Positions 12,160 to 21,451 of a stretch of DNA of 64,000 nt are shown here, piece by piece. Source of the DNA: Neospora caninum Liverpool (Eukaryota; Apicomplexa; Conoidasida; Eucoccidiorida; Sarcocystidae); assembly GCF_000208865.1 (NCBI RefSeq), contig NC_018397.1, positions 4,803,748 through 4,867,747 of the forward strand, written 5' to 3'. The position numbers and the translations under genes are program-made. The notes under the pieces are model-generated. The model worked only from the letters and a program-made list of their open reading frames with translations. It was not told the origin of the DNA and searched no databases. Each line of letters opens with the position of its first letter. Within the stretch, counting starts at the first letter, position 1.

Positions 12160-13231
12160 GTAACCCTAAAGCACAGGGCCGTCGAGCAGCAACGGACGCG
12201 AAAGGCTGTGGAGGACACGGTAGCGCAGACCGGGCGTTTCGTTGCCACGGTCGTGTGGCAAAAGAGGACGGCGTGCAGCGCTTTCGAAAGGGTGTATCTC
12301 TGTATATATCTGGGCGTGCATAGACAGAAAGAAGTGCGCTTGGCAAGGGAGAAGAGAGAAGAGAGCCGAAGGCGCCCAGTGGTGACAAGAAAACGTGGCC
12401 TGGAATGGCGAATAGACAGGAGACTGCGTCCGAGTGCACCCCACTTTCCTTTCTCTCGAGCGCGCTCCGACCGTCTTTTCCGCTGCTGTCTGTCGCAAAG
12501 AGACAGCCGGAGACCTCAAGCTGCGTTGCTGTGTTTCCCCGACTCCTGGCGTGAGCAGCTCCTGGACGAGGTGTCCGTCGAGCTCTCTCGGGAAACGAGC
12601 GCCCGACCGAGTTTCTCGCCTCTGCCCCCCAATTCACCCAAGGGCGCGCGACTGTCTCTGAGGAGTTTGTCCGGCGAGCCTTCTCCGCCGAGTCTCCTGT
12701 CTCCTTCCGCGGTGTACGCGTCGAATCGTGTGACTTCTCACGAAAGTTCCGTTCAGAGCTCGGCATCCTCTGGTGGCCCAGAGCACAGATCCCCTTGTCT
12801 CATGTTTTCCTCTCAGCCGCCTGCAACTCTTGAATGAACGTTCCCCTCTCCTGCGCCCGCACGGAAACTGCGCCTCGTCCTCCGGCCCGAAAGACGGAGA
12901 AAGAAGTCCGCCTGGCGACGGGACCGCTCGCTCGCCGTCTCGGTGTCGTCTGACTTCAAGAGTCTCCCCTTTCTGGCTGTGTGTGTGTGCGGCCCCCTCT
13001 GCCCCAGTGTTTCCGTCGTCCGACTGTCTGTTCGTCCCGCACAGGAGAGCGGCGTTCTGTTGTTGTTCCACTTCTTTCCGTCTTGTTTTCGTTCCGCGAA
13101 CCTTCGTGAGTCGCGCGCGTTTCCCGTCCGGACCTCGCCTCCCAAACAGGCCTCCTGTCCGTCGGCAGGCTTTCCTTTGAGGTGTCGAGCGGTCTCTCGT
13201 CCACTGCCCGATCTCCAGCTGGCGTCTCGCC

Positions 13232-15283
13232 ATGTCGGACTCCGACAGCGACGTGAGCAACGGCCCTGCCTCGGAGCTTCCGCCGCTCCCGGTGCCTCCG
13301 CCGCTGCCGCGCGCACCGACGTCGCTCGGGCCGCTTCCCGAGACGCGGCGGCCGGAGGTCTTTTTGCTTCCCCAGACCCGACAGGCAGTGATCCCCGTTT
13401 CGCGAGCGTACGTCTGTGACGCGTGTCGGGCGGTGCGGGGCCCGGAGGATCTCTCGGTTGAAATCGAGTCGTACTTTTGCCCGGCCTGCCTCGACGTCAT
13501 GCCCCAGACTGAAGCCCTCGCCTGCAGTTGCCGCTGCACCAAGTGCTTCGACTGTCCCCGCTGCTTCGCGACGCTCGGCGTCGTGCGCGAGCCGCGCGAA
13601 GCCGCGGAGACTGGACGCGACGCAGGCGAGGCGCTCGCCGCCGCGAACGCGTTGGTCGCCGAGGGCGCCGCACCGACTCTGGGCCCGCAGCGGTGCGACA
13701 GTTTGTTGTCGATCTCGAGCGAAGAAGACGCAGAAGAGGCGGAGCGCCGGTCGGCCGGAGGGAACGGCGACGGGAAGAGCGACGCAGGCGAGAAATTCGA
13801 GTACGTGTTCGCCTGCACAGCCTGCAAGTGGAGCTCGAGGCCGCTGGACATGAAGAGTCGGGTGTCCGCGCTGCTGCCCGCCGCGGGGACGGCGGAAGAG
13901 CGCGGCGGGCGCATCCGGCGGTGCTTCAGTCCGATCTTCGAGGCTCTGCAGGCGGCGGCGCAGGAGCGGGAACGGACGCGGCAGCTGGAAGCGCGAGTGA
14001 AGCACAAGGCGGTCGCGCTACTCTTCGCCGCAGCCGCCGCGAGGGGCAACTTCCCGGGGCGCGGCCTCGGCCGCCTGCAGCGGGACCGGACGTGGCGGGT
14101 GGCGGATGTCGACGAGATGCTCGCGAAGCGAACTGCAGAGATCGCGCGAACCGACATTTGGGCGAACGTGCGGCAAGACGGCCAGCCGGCGCCGCAGCGC
14201 GTGAGCCTCGCGGACCTGGTCGCAGGCAAACATCTCGCGCCGACTCGGGAGGTCGTTTCGGAGTTCGACTGGAACCGCCGCCTGCAGCAAGACATGTTTC
14301 GCGAAGACGCGGAAGACGCCGACGAGGACTTCACGGCCGAGGAGACGAAGGCGCTCGAGCCGCTCAACGCGAACCAAGTGCTCGTCGACCGCAGGACTCC
14401 AGACCTCGCCCCCGTGAAGGTTCCGGACGACGTCTGGGGCGGCGTCGGACGGGCGCGGGAAGCGGGCGGCGTCGACGAGGCCACTGTGGACGACTTCCCG
14501 ACGGTGGAGCAGCGGCTGCGGAACCCGAACGCGACCGTCGTGGCGGAAATGAGCGGCGCGCTACTGCACCCGACCCGCAAGCGCCTCCTGACGCGGCAGT
14601 CGAAGCGCTGTCGCGTCTGTCAGAAGTTCGTCGTGAAGAGCCAAGTGAGTCCGAACGCGGTGCCTCCGCTGCGCTTGAACTCGGCCGCCGCGCTCCTCCT
14701 CCCGCTCATGTATCCGCGCATCCGCGACGGCACCGGCCTCGAAGGCCTCGTGGATGTCGAGATCGGCGTCGTCAACCCAACGGAAGTGCCCATGTTCCTC
14801 TCCTTCCATTTGGCGCACGGCCCGGAGGAAGACGCGGCTCAGGCGCGGGGGCTCACGGAGGCGTCTCCGCGGGAAGGGCGGGAGCCCAGTTCGGGGAAGG
14901 CAGGCGAGGCCGAGAGAGGCCTCGCTTCGGAGCGACAGTACGAGACGGTCCGGAGGAACTGGCAAACGCTCGACATCTTGACCAAGAACTTTGACGTGGC
15001 GCTCGATCCGTACGACGAAATGCTGGAGGAACTGAACTCTGAAGTAGAAGAGCTGAGAGCGGACGACGACCCCACGATTGTTCTCGCCAGAAAAGGCAAC
15101 ACCGTCTTGCTCAGGCTCCGCGTTCGCGCCAAGAAATGGGCTGTGCACCAGGTCGGGGCCTGCTGCATGACCGTCGACGTCGCCGTCGCGGACGACAACC
15201 CTGTCCGCGTGTGCTACGTTCTCACTCTCGGCAGAATTGCACCCGCGAGCGAGCCGGAGCTGGTACGCCGCGAAAGCCTCTGA
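13232..15283 (+). CDS. Dynactin p62 (DCTN4)-family protein
   Basis: An intronless frame of 683 aa with an ATG in good context. The N-terminal third holds the family's cysteine-rich zinc-binding block: CDAC, CPAC, then CSCRCTKCFDCPRC, CTAC further on and CRVC near residue 460. A long hydrophilic middle follows, then a C-terminal beta-rich region with VDVEIGVVNPTEVP and VLLRLRVRAKKWAVHQVG, which fits the p62 C-terminal domain. In animals and fungi p62 sits at the pointed end of the dynactin shoulder and helps dynein bind cargo. The protein is longer than human DCTN4 (about 460 aa), mainly through Ala/Glu/Arg-rich linkers. GC content and codon use are far more GC-biased than in the genes to the right. 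Function in dynein transport is inferred from the family only. Confidence 0.82.
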   Translation: MSDSDSDVSNGPASELPPLPVPPPLPRAPTSLGPLPETRRPEVFLLPQTRQAVIPVSRAYVCDACRAVRGPEDLSVEIESYFCPACLDVMPQTEALACSCRCTKCFDCPRCFATLGVVREPREAAETGRDAGEALAAANALVAEGAAPTLGPQRCDSLLSISSEEDAEEAERRSAGGNGDGKSDAGEKFEYVFACTACKWSSRPLDMKSRVSALLPAAGTAEERGGRIRRCFSPIFEALQAAAQERERTRQLEARVKHKAVALLFAAAAARGNFPGRGLGRLQRDRTWRVADVDEMLAKRTAEIARTDIWANVRQDGQPAPQRVSLADLVAGKHLAPTREVVSEFDWNRRLQQDMFREDAEDADEDFTAEETKALEPLNANQVLVDRRTPDLAPVKVPDDVWGGVGRAREAGGVDEATVDDFPTVEQRLRNPNATVVAEMSGALLHPTRKRLLTRQSKRCRVCQKFVVKSQVSPNAVPPLRLNSAAALLLPLMYPRIRDGTGLEGLVDVEIGVVNPTEVPMFLSFHLAHGPEEDAAQARGLTEASPREGREPSSGKAGEAERGLASERQYETVRRNWQTLDILTKNFDVALDPYDEMLEELNSEVEELRADDDPTIVLARKGNTVLLRLRVRAKKWAVHQVGACCMTVDVAVADDNPVRVCYVLTLGRIAPASEPELVRRESL

Positions 15284-17332
15284 AGCCAGGGGCGCAACGA
15301 GACACAGACCCCGCGCCTGGCCGCCTGTCGATGTGCGGATGCTGTAAAGCGGCGCGATTTCTGCGGCCAGCATGCGGCAGCCCTGCGGCCTTTTTATACG
15401 GGTGTCTCGCCGCGCCGCACGCGACGCGGTATCTCTATAAAGCCGAGTGCGGAAACGAGCGATCTGGGGCGAAAAAAAGGGGTGCATGCAAGCGGGAAGG
15501 GACCCGGCCCTCGCCTCCAGTTAGCAGGGAAAGCCAGAAAACGCGCATGGAATCACCGACGTTTGATCCACGTACATCGCTGGATGCACGGAAAAACACA
15601 CGGCGCGCATCTGTGGAACGACACACAAGGCCACGTCGTGGAGTTACCGAGGATCAGTTCTCCCCCCAAGACACACGCTCTCCCGAAGCTGGGAGGGCTG
15701 TCCCTTGACGATTTCAGTGTAGCGGATGCAGCGCAGGGGGAAACGTTCCAGTTGGCAGTCTTGCTGTGTACACACATCTTGTGTTGCTCAAGAAATATGC
15801 ATGTGATCTATAAATGGATCGTAGTGCTGCGTGAGCGTGAATCCGTCCGCGATACTCGAACACGTGCGCCTGCAGCTACTATGAACAAGTAAGAAAGCCT
15901 CGAGGGGGGTTCGCTGGTGCGCCCCCACGAGCGTCTGGCGGCAAGCAGGAAACATGTGTATCACGTGGAAGTGACTAGTGGAGAGAAGCTGACGAGCTAC
16001 GAGGCTCGCAGAATTCGGCTTCGAACCGCGATGGTCGCTTTCCAAACTCCTGGCGGTTTCCGTTCACGCGGTAGACACGGTTCTTCCTCAAGCCGTCCGG
16101 TCGGGCTTTAATATACTGAGCCAGTATTTTCCAACGAGAAACAAGACAGCCCAGCGGCTATCTGTGATCACCTGTCTCTCCAATGCCCAACGAAACCCAC
16201 GTTTGAAACCCCCTCATCTGTACCTTCGACGACACGCCCAAAGAAGAAGCTTCTTTGCGGCACGAACGGAAGCACGCGACGACAGAGGACTGGTGAGAGT
16301 CCGCTAAAGCGCCATCACCTGACCATGCACATGTCGCCCTTTCAAATAGTTGATCGCAGGAGCAAAAACGGAAGGTGCGGGATCACAAGATACACTCTTT
16401 TTGAAGCAGTTTCCCGTATTCTCTCTTTGACCGACTCTCGTCTGCCGTCGGGGACGCTGTAAACTCCGTACTGCTCTTTCAATCATCAACAGTTCATGCT
16501 GAGAGTGTCCCATCGACGGTGACGTCGTCGCGAGTATGGAATCGAAAGTGTATTTTTACGCAGATGGCCTTTCCTGCCACTTATGCGTGCGCACCACACC
16601 CTTCTTCAGATTTTCTCGAGAATCTCGCCCGCGGGAACTGGTCAGCTCGCAGGGCTTCAGATGTCTAGGAAAAGTAGACGCAAGGCTCTCCAGGATTGAT
16701 TTGCCCTGGTGTTCTCCTCTAGAACCTAACTCTGTGGTACACCATATAAAAAAGTGCGACAACCTGGTCTCGCATTCCGCTCCAGAAAAGAGAGCAACCT
16801 TCCCACAGCCCCTCTCTACAGCTACGCGTTGACTGGCTACGAGCTTCTGTGCCCCTTCGAACCCGGAAAGAAACAACGAATTTTGCAGTCAATTTGAGTT
16901 CTTCCGCAACTCGCGGGGCTATTGGAAATTGCGAATTACGCGGGTGCGCGCACCCACAAAAAGACACGTCGGTCTCCATCCCCCCCGCGCCACCTTGGCT
17001 CTTGACCCTGAAACAACGAATGACGCTGACCTGCCTTAAAAAGAACGGACCTCACGGCGAAGCAAAAGACCGAGACACATATCAGGGCAGCCTTTGCAGA
17101 TCTTATCAAATGGCCCGCCGTTCCTCTCTCAGAAAAGCACGTCCATGATAAAAAGAAGAGTGGATGAGCACGTACGCACAGGCAGTAATGCATAGGATTA
17201 CCGGTACTATATGCATATGAGGCCGTAAGACAGACCACCAGAATAAAAATGCGAGAGAATGCGATCGCCCCGCTCCACACCGTCTGGTCACTGCAAAACG
17301 GCGGCTGTCTTCTCTAGGCGCGCGCGGCTGCC
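15284..17332. other. Intergenic region between convergent genes
   Basis: This 2-kb stretch lies between the stop of the p62-family gene and the stop of the minus-strand secreted-protein gene, so both 3' UTRs fall here. A TGCATGC motif occurs near 15483. No frame on either strand shows family similarity or coding-like composition. Confidence 0.5.
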
Positions 17333-18499
17333 TTAATGCTCCTTAACTAACATGTCGAAAGCAGCTGCGCCGGAATCTGGGAATAAGTCAATAAAGTCCA
17401 CGGCTTCGGCCATATCCGGGTCCCAGTCCTGTACTGGAAGGAGCGGGTTCGCCTTCTTCAGTTCGATCGTATCGCTGTGGCGGGGCTCGTAGTCCATGAG
17501 GCGGCGTGCACGGAAGATCGCTTTGTAACTGCCGTCATCAAGACGCTTATGCGTCACAGAGAAGTCAGCCGGACCCTCGCCGCCGCAGTCCGATCCCATT
17601 GCGGACATCTTCCTAACGAACTTGTCTTCCGGATTTTTCACGTCGATTCGAAAGGCCTGTCGAATTCGAATCCAGTAGTACTTTGTTGCTGACGGATCGT
17701 CACTGAGGTATCTGTAGTGAACGAAGCACCTTTCTGGGTCCCAGGTGAGGCGGAACAACGGCGTTTCCGCTTCTACGATGTCCTCAACATCGTAGAAGCC
17801 CATGCCCTCTCTGTCTACCAACTGTGTGAGAAACGTCTCATACGGAACGGGTTCGAGCGGAATGGGTTGCTCATTTGCCTCACCCTTCGCAAAATGGACT
17901 TCGACGCGTCCTACGTAACACGGCGGTGACTCACTTCGGCAGTACCCCACCCAATAGGAATTGTCATCCGCAATGCACCCTCTGGGGAGGTTGAATTTTT
18001 GAAGGTGGCGCTGCTTCTGCTTCAGTATTTCAACAGCGTCGCGTCTGCTCTCCTCGTAATCGATGACGCCTTGGTGTTGGACATGGCTGTATGTGATTGT
18101 GATCTTGTCAAGGTTCACCAAGCCGAAATGCGTCCCGTCGTAGAGCGTATCAAAGACGACGACGCAATTCTGCAGATCGTGGTAATACTCTAAAAGGACA
18201 TCGTACGTGGCTCCACCCTTGAGGATTTCCATGCTTTTGTTTCCCAAATCAACGAGAGATTCTCGCATTTCGGGAAAGAGCAAATACTGCATTACAAGCA
18301 TGGACAGCCCCTCACTCAAGAGCCGCCTCGGTGCCGCTCCCACCTGGACGCCTTCACGCGGCGCATCGGTGCTCGGCACATTTTCCGCAGCTGAAACCCA
18401 ATCCATGGCAAAGGAAAGTGTCTCCGTTGCGGCCAGCAACACCAAGGCAACGCATCCCATCTGCGGGAAGACCGAACGCCGAGCCGACAGCCACTTCAT
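17333..18499 (-). CDS. Secreted protein of unknown function
   Basis: An intronless frame of 388 aa. The frame stays open above 18499 to about 18589 but has no earlier ATG. The ATG at 18499 is preferred because it places a clear secretory signal at the N-terminus: basic residues, then a hydrophobic core (GCVALVLLAATETLSFA). The mature part is acidic and hydrophilic with no further membrane span. It has several scattered cysteines (GCIADD, GYCRSESPPC, SDCGGEG, DPERCFVHY) that could form disulphides. No GPI-type hydrophobic C-terminus is present. I do not recognise a family. In this lineage such proteins are often destined for dense granules, rhoptries or the parasite surface, but nothing here decides which. 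Confidence 0.75.
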   Translation of the reverse strand: MKWLSARRSVFPQMGCVALVLLAATETLSFAMDWVSAAENVPSTDAPREGVQVGAAPRRLLSEGLSMLVMQYLLFPEMRESLVDLGNKSMEILKGGATYDVLLEYYHDLQNCVVVFDTLYDGTHFGLVNLDKITITYSHVQHQGVIDYEESRRDAVEILKQKQRHLQKFNLPRGCIADDNSYWVGYCRSESPPCYVGRVEVHFAKGEANEQPIPLEPVPYETFLTQLVDREGMGFYDVEDIVEAETPLFRLTWDPERCFVHYRYLSDDPSATKYYWIRIRQAFRIDVKNPEDKFVRKMSAMGSDCGGEGPADFSVTHKRLDDGSYKAIFRARRLMDYEPRHSDTIELKKANPLLPVQDWDPDMAEAVDFIDLFPDSGAAAFDMLVKEH

Positions 18500-19554
18500 C
18501 TTTTCACGCAAAGGAGACGCGCCACTCACCAGGCAAAACTCAAAACTGCGTGAGCCTTCATCCCTCGGCAACCCCTGCTCTAGGTACACATGACGAAGTG
18601 AGGCCTTAAAACAAGTCTACGAATGCAGCTGACTAGACTGATCACGCGGTAGAGACTTGGGAGATCCACAACAGGTTGAACTGCGCCCAAGATGTGGCCA
18701 GAGGCTTCGATGACGAGCTAGCAGCAAGGAAGAAAACAGAGCCATGGAACTCGAGACGAGCCACGCGTGCCTCGGGTTACACACAACCGGGGAAAGCCAG
18801 GGGAACGGGTTTACCGAGAGACACAGAGATGGGAGACGGATCTGCTTGGGAAGAAAGAAAGCTCAGAGACGGCGATTTCGTGGGCGAAGCCAGCGAGGCG
18901 GCACAGCGAGACCGCGAGTTCCTGCAAGAGAAGGAGCAATCTACGCGTAACTCTTTTTCTGCCGCTTCTCCCGTCATGAACATTCAGTTGGTTATCCGCG
19001 AGGAACACCACTATCGTTGTAGCTTAGCGGATAACAGTCAACGCAGAGTCACTAGCTAGCAAAGTGGGTCAGTTTGAGACGCACGGTCACGGCACCAGTG
19101 CAAAAACGCGCCACGGAAATCGACAGCCTAGCGCGTGCCTGTTCTTACGCTGTTGGGTGTTGTGCCATCATCCCGCGTAAAAAATACCCGAGAGAGTGCA
19201 TGCGTTTCGTACGCTCTGCGCAGAACCGGCACAGGACAGCCGAAAACGTCAGAACAAACGACGACCAAAGCATGGTTCATTTTCAGCTAACAGCTCCCAC
19301 AGACAGTCGTTGTCTGCGTTTCTTGTAGAGGGAAGGCTCCCAGGCTGTGTATTTGCGCATTTTCTATCCCCTTCTTTGAACGACACCGTGCCTCTCGGGG
19401 TGGTTTGTGCGGTCAGTACTAGCGGTTTAGGACGTTTCGGCCGGCCAGGCGTCCCTTTCTGACGTCGGTTTTTCGTCCTTCTGTGCGTGTTTGTTTTCGG
19501 AAGCTTTTCTGTTTTGCGAGGCCTCTCTTTTTGGCATTTTCCCGGCCCAACAAA
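18500..19554. promoter_or_regulatory. Divergent intergenic region
   Basis: About 1 kb separates the start of the minus-strand secreted-protein gene from the start of the plus-strand 86-aa gene, so it should hold both promoters. A plus-strand frame at 18676-19059 opens with TTG and has no support. No specific promoter element can be assigned. Confidence 0.4.
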
Positions 19555-19815
19555 ATGTTGCCGTTTATGTCTATGGGCCTGCTCTGGAAGCTCTTCCCGG
19601 CGTTGGGCCGAGACAAATGCAGGTGCTACTTCCAGTATATTGGAACATCCTTCGCTTGGGGAGCAGTACTTGTGACTCTCGCCGGGACCAAGGACTACGC
19701 GGAAAAATTCACTAAGCCGAGCTTTCTTTACAGAAGGCATTTGAGCAAACTTCTTCGGACCGGGCAAATTGACCAGGAACGGTACAACCTCCTCCTCACG
19801 GGTGCAGTCCACTAA
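19555..19815 (+). CDS. Small single-span membrane protein
   Basis: An 86-aa frame starting at ATG 19555 in a good context (ACAAAATG). A short N-terminal segment is followed by one likely membrane span (YFQYIGTSFAWGAVLVTLAG). The basic C-terminal tail contains FTKPSFLYRRHLSKLLRTG and ends LLLTGAVH. The size, single span and basic tail resemble small accessory subunits of mitochondrial inner-membrane complexes, but no named family was recognised. The overlapping minus-strand frame (19249-20112) is treated as its shadow. It has no introns. Confidence 0.6.
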   Translation: MLPFMSMGLLWKLFPALGRDKCRCYFQYIGTSFAWGAVLVTLAGTKDYAEKFTKPSFLYRRHLSKLLRTGQIDQERYNLLLTGAVH

Positions 19816-21451
19816 GGCGTTGTGTGCCAGTGAGTTCCGGTTGTCGTGTACGTCCTTCGCAAGTCCCCCATACGGGGGGATGGGGTTGTCCCGTGTGTTG
19901 GACGCTTTAAGTAGCCGGACATGGCGGATCTCGACGACAAGCGAAGCAGGTGACCGAGACGAACTTCCCGCAGGAGCGACACCGTCGTGCGTACGATATG
20001 TATGTGCGTATCTAGGAATTTTGTTTATGCAAACATAGGACAAAAGATGGTGTGCTTGAGTTGACCAGTTCAACTTTGTTCTGGGCCAGCTGCGGACTCG
20101 TGTCACCGCCATCGAGTGTGTGTTTTTAGAAGCCTTTTATCAATTGCTAGACAGTGGTGCATCGTGTCTCAGTGTTGCCACTTTAAGGTCGCATGCAACG
20201 CGGCCGCTCCCGGGATGATTCGTGGGGAGTCGGTCTACCGTTTGCGTGGTCATTAACTGAAATCGCCGTGTTCAAACCACACGATAATGCTCCACTGAAG
20301 CGCCGGCGTCGCCGCAAACACCGCTCCTGTGTTGCCTCGCAAAAGGAAACCGCCACGCACACTCACCGTTCGAGAAGCACGCGTAGTCTTGTGTTCCATC
20401 AATCAGACTTACAGGGAGCCGGTCGCCGCCGTCTGTACAAAACCGGCAAGTTTGCCTTGCAAGCTTCGTGGATTCGGCGCACTGCATCGAGTTGAAGAGT
20501 GAACTTTGTGCAAACTGAACCGGGATGGCTGGTGGCCGTCAGTACATGCACCACGATCTGTTTATGCCAGCGAGCAGCGTAGGTACAGCCGTTGTCCATC
20601 CGACCCAGCTCTGGAGAGCCGGGACAAACGGCAAGGCGTGAAAAAGGTACATGTGGCACGAAATGCATGCACGCAGCGTCGCTATCGAGGCCTGGGTGTG
20701 TTTTTTTGCCGTGTCATAACGGCGTTCACCACGTGTAGATGAGGAGCGAAACGCTCCACAGAACTGGAGAGGACACCTTCGGCAGCAGCGCCGCCTATGC
20801 CTGAAGAGTGCTCAAGTAGGAAAGCGTTTACCGAGCTCATGGGTGCCTCACACGGGAGCAGTTGCAAGTATTAAGATTGCACGGCAAGGTACCTGGAAAA
20901 GCACAGCACGTGTGTGTAGGGCTTTGTCGAGGGAAGGACGCGACGAGTAGCACGTGCCACGCTCTGAGCAACCGTCGCGCCTCGCTGGCCAGCTAGTCAA
21001 AACTCTTTAGACAGAAAGTCTCTTGCATCTTTCGGATGGCCTTTTTGATGGAGGAATGCGTCGCGTAGTGCAGCTCCCGCTGGACGTGTTTAAAGAAGAA
21101 GAGGTGACAGAGACATTGAGAGCACAACAAAATGTCGACACCTTCTACGGGGAACCAGGGCGTCGACGGCCCCTGGGACAGCAGCGCGAGTAGCGGGAAC
21201 GGAAACAAGTCGACGAATGCGAAGGAAACTCCTGCAACCTGCACAGGAAAAGTGGAAAACACGAGTTTCAGTGGCTTCAACAGTTGGTCCCCTACACACA
21301 CTCAAAGTGCGATAAGCACCGTTGCTGATGTACGGAGATTCCGAACCTTTCTCGCCGTGCAGGACTGGAGGCTACATTAGCTTCCAGTGCAGGGATACCA
21401 GATGCATGGAATACATAGGCTTCATTGCGAACGCAACTGCATTGTGAAGTC
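19816..21451. other. Intergenic region, no firm gene
   Basis: The region contains a GCATGC motif near 20183 and a TGCATGC near 20664. A plus-strand 82-codon frame at 21132-21380 begins with ATG in good context but is low-complexity. A minus-strand segment ending at 20993 reads REL...KKAIRKMQETFCLKSFD and could be a terminal exon. Neither is firm enough to call as a gene. Confidence 0.35.

Noticed and set aside
11774..12766. 330-codon minus-strand frame
   Set aside because: Reads as low-information Arg/Pro/Ser sequence antisense to the plus-strand exons.
12634..14580. 648-codon minus-strand frame
   Set aside because: It is the antisense shadow of the GC-rich p62-family gene.
19249..20112. 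287-codon minus-strand frame
   Set aside because: Antisense to the 86-aa gene, basic low-complexity sequence, no ATG-supported signal.
20993..21301. Possible terminal exon on the minus strand ending KKAIRKMQETFCLKSFD
   Set aside because: The short end looks coding, but no upstream exon could be joined with confidence.
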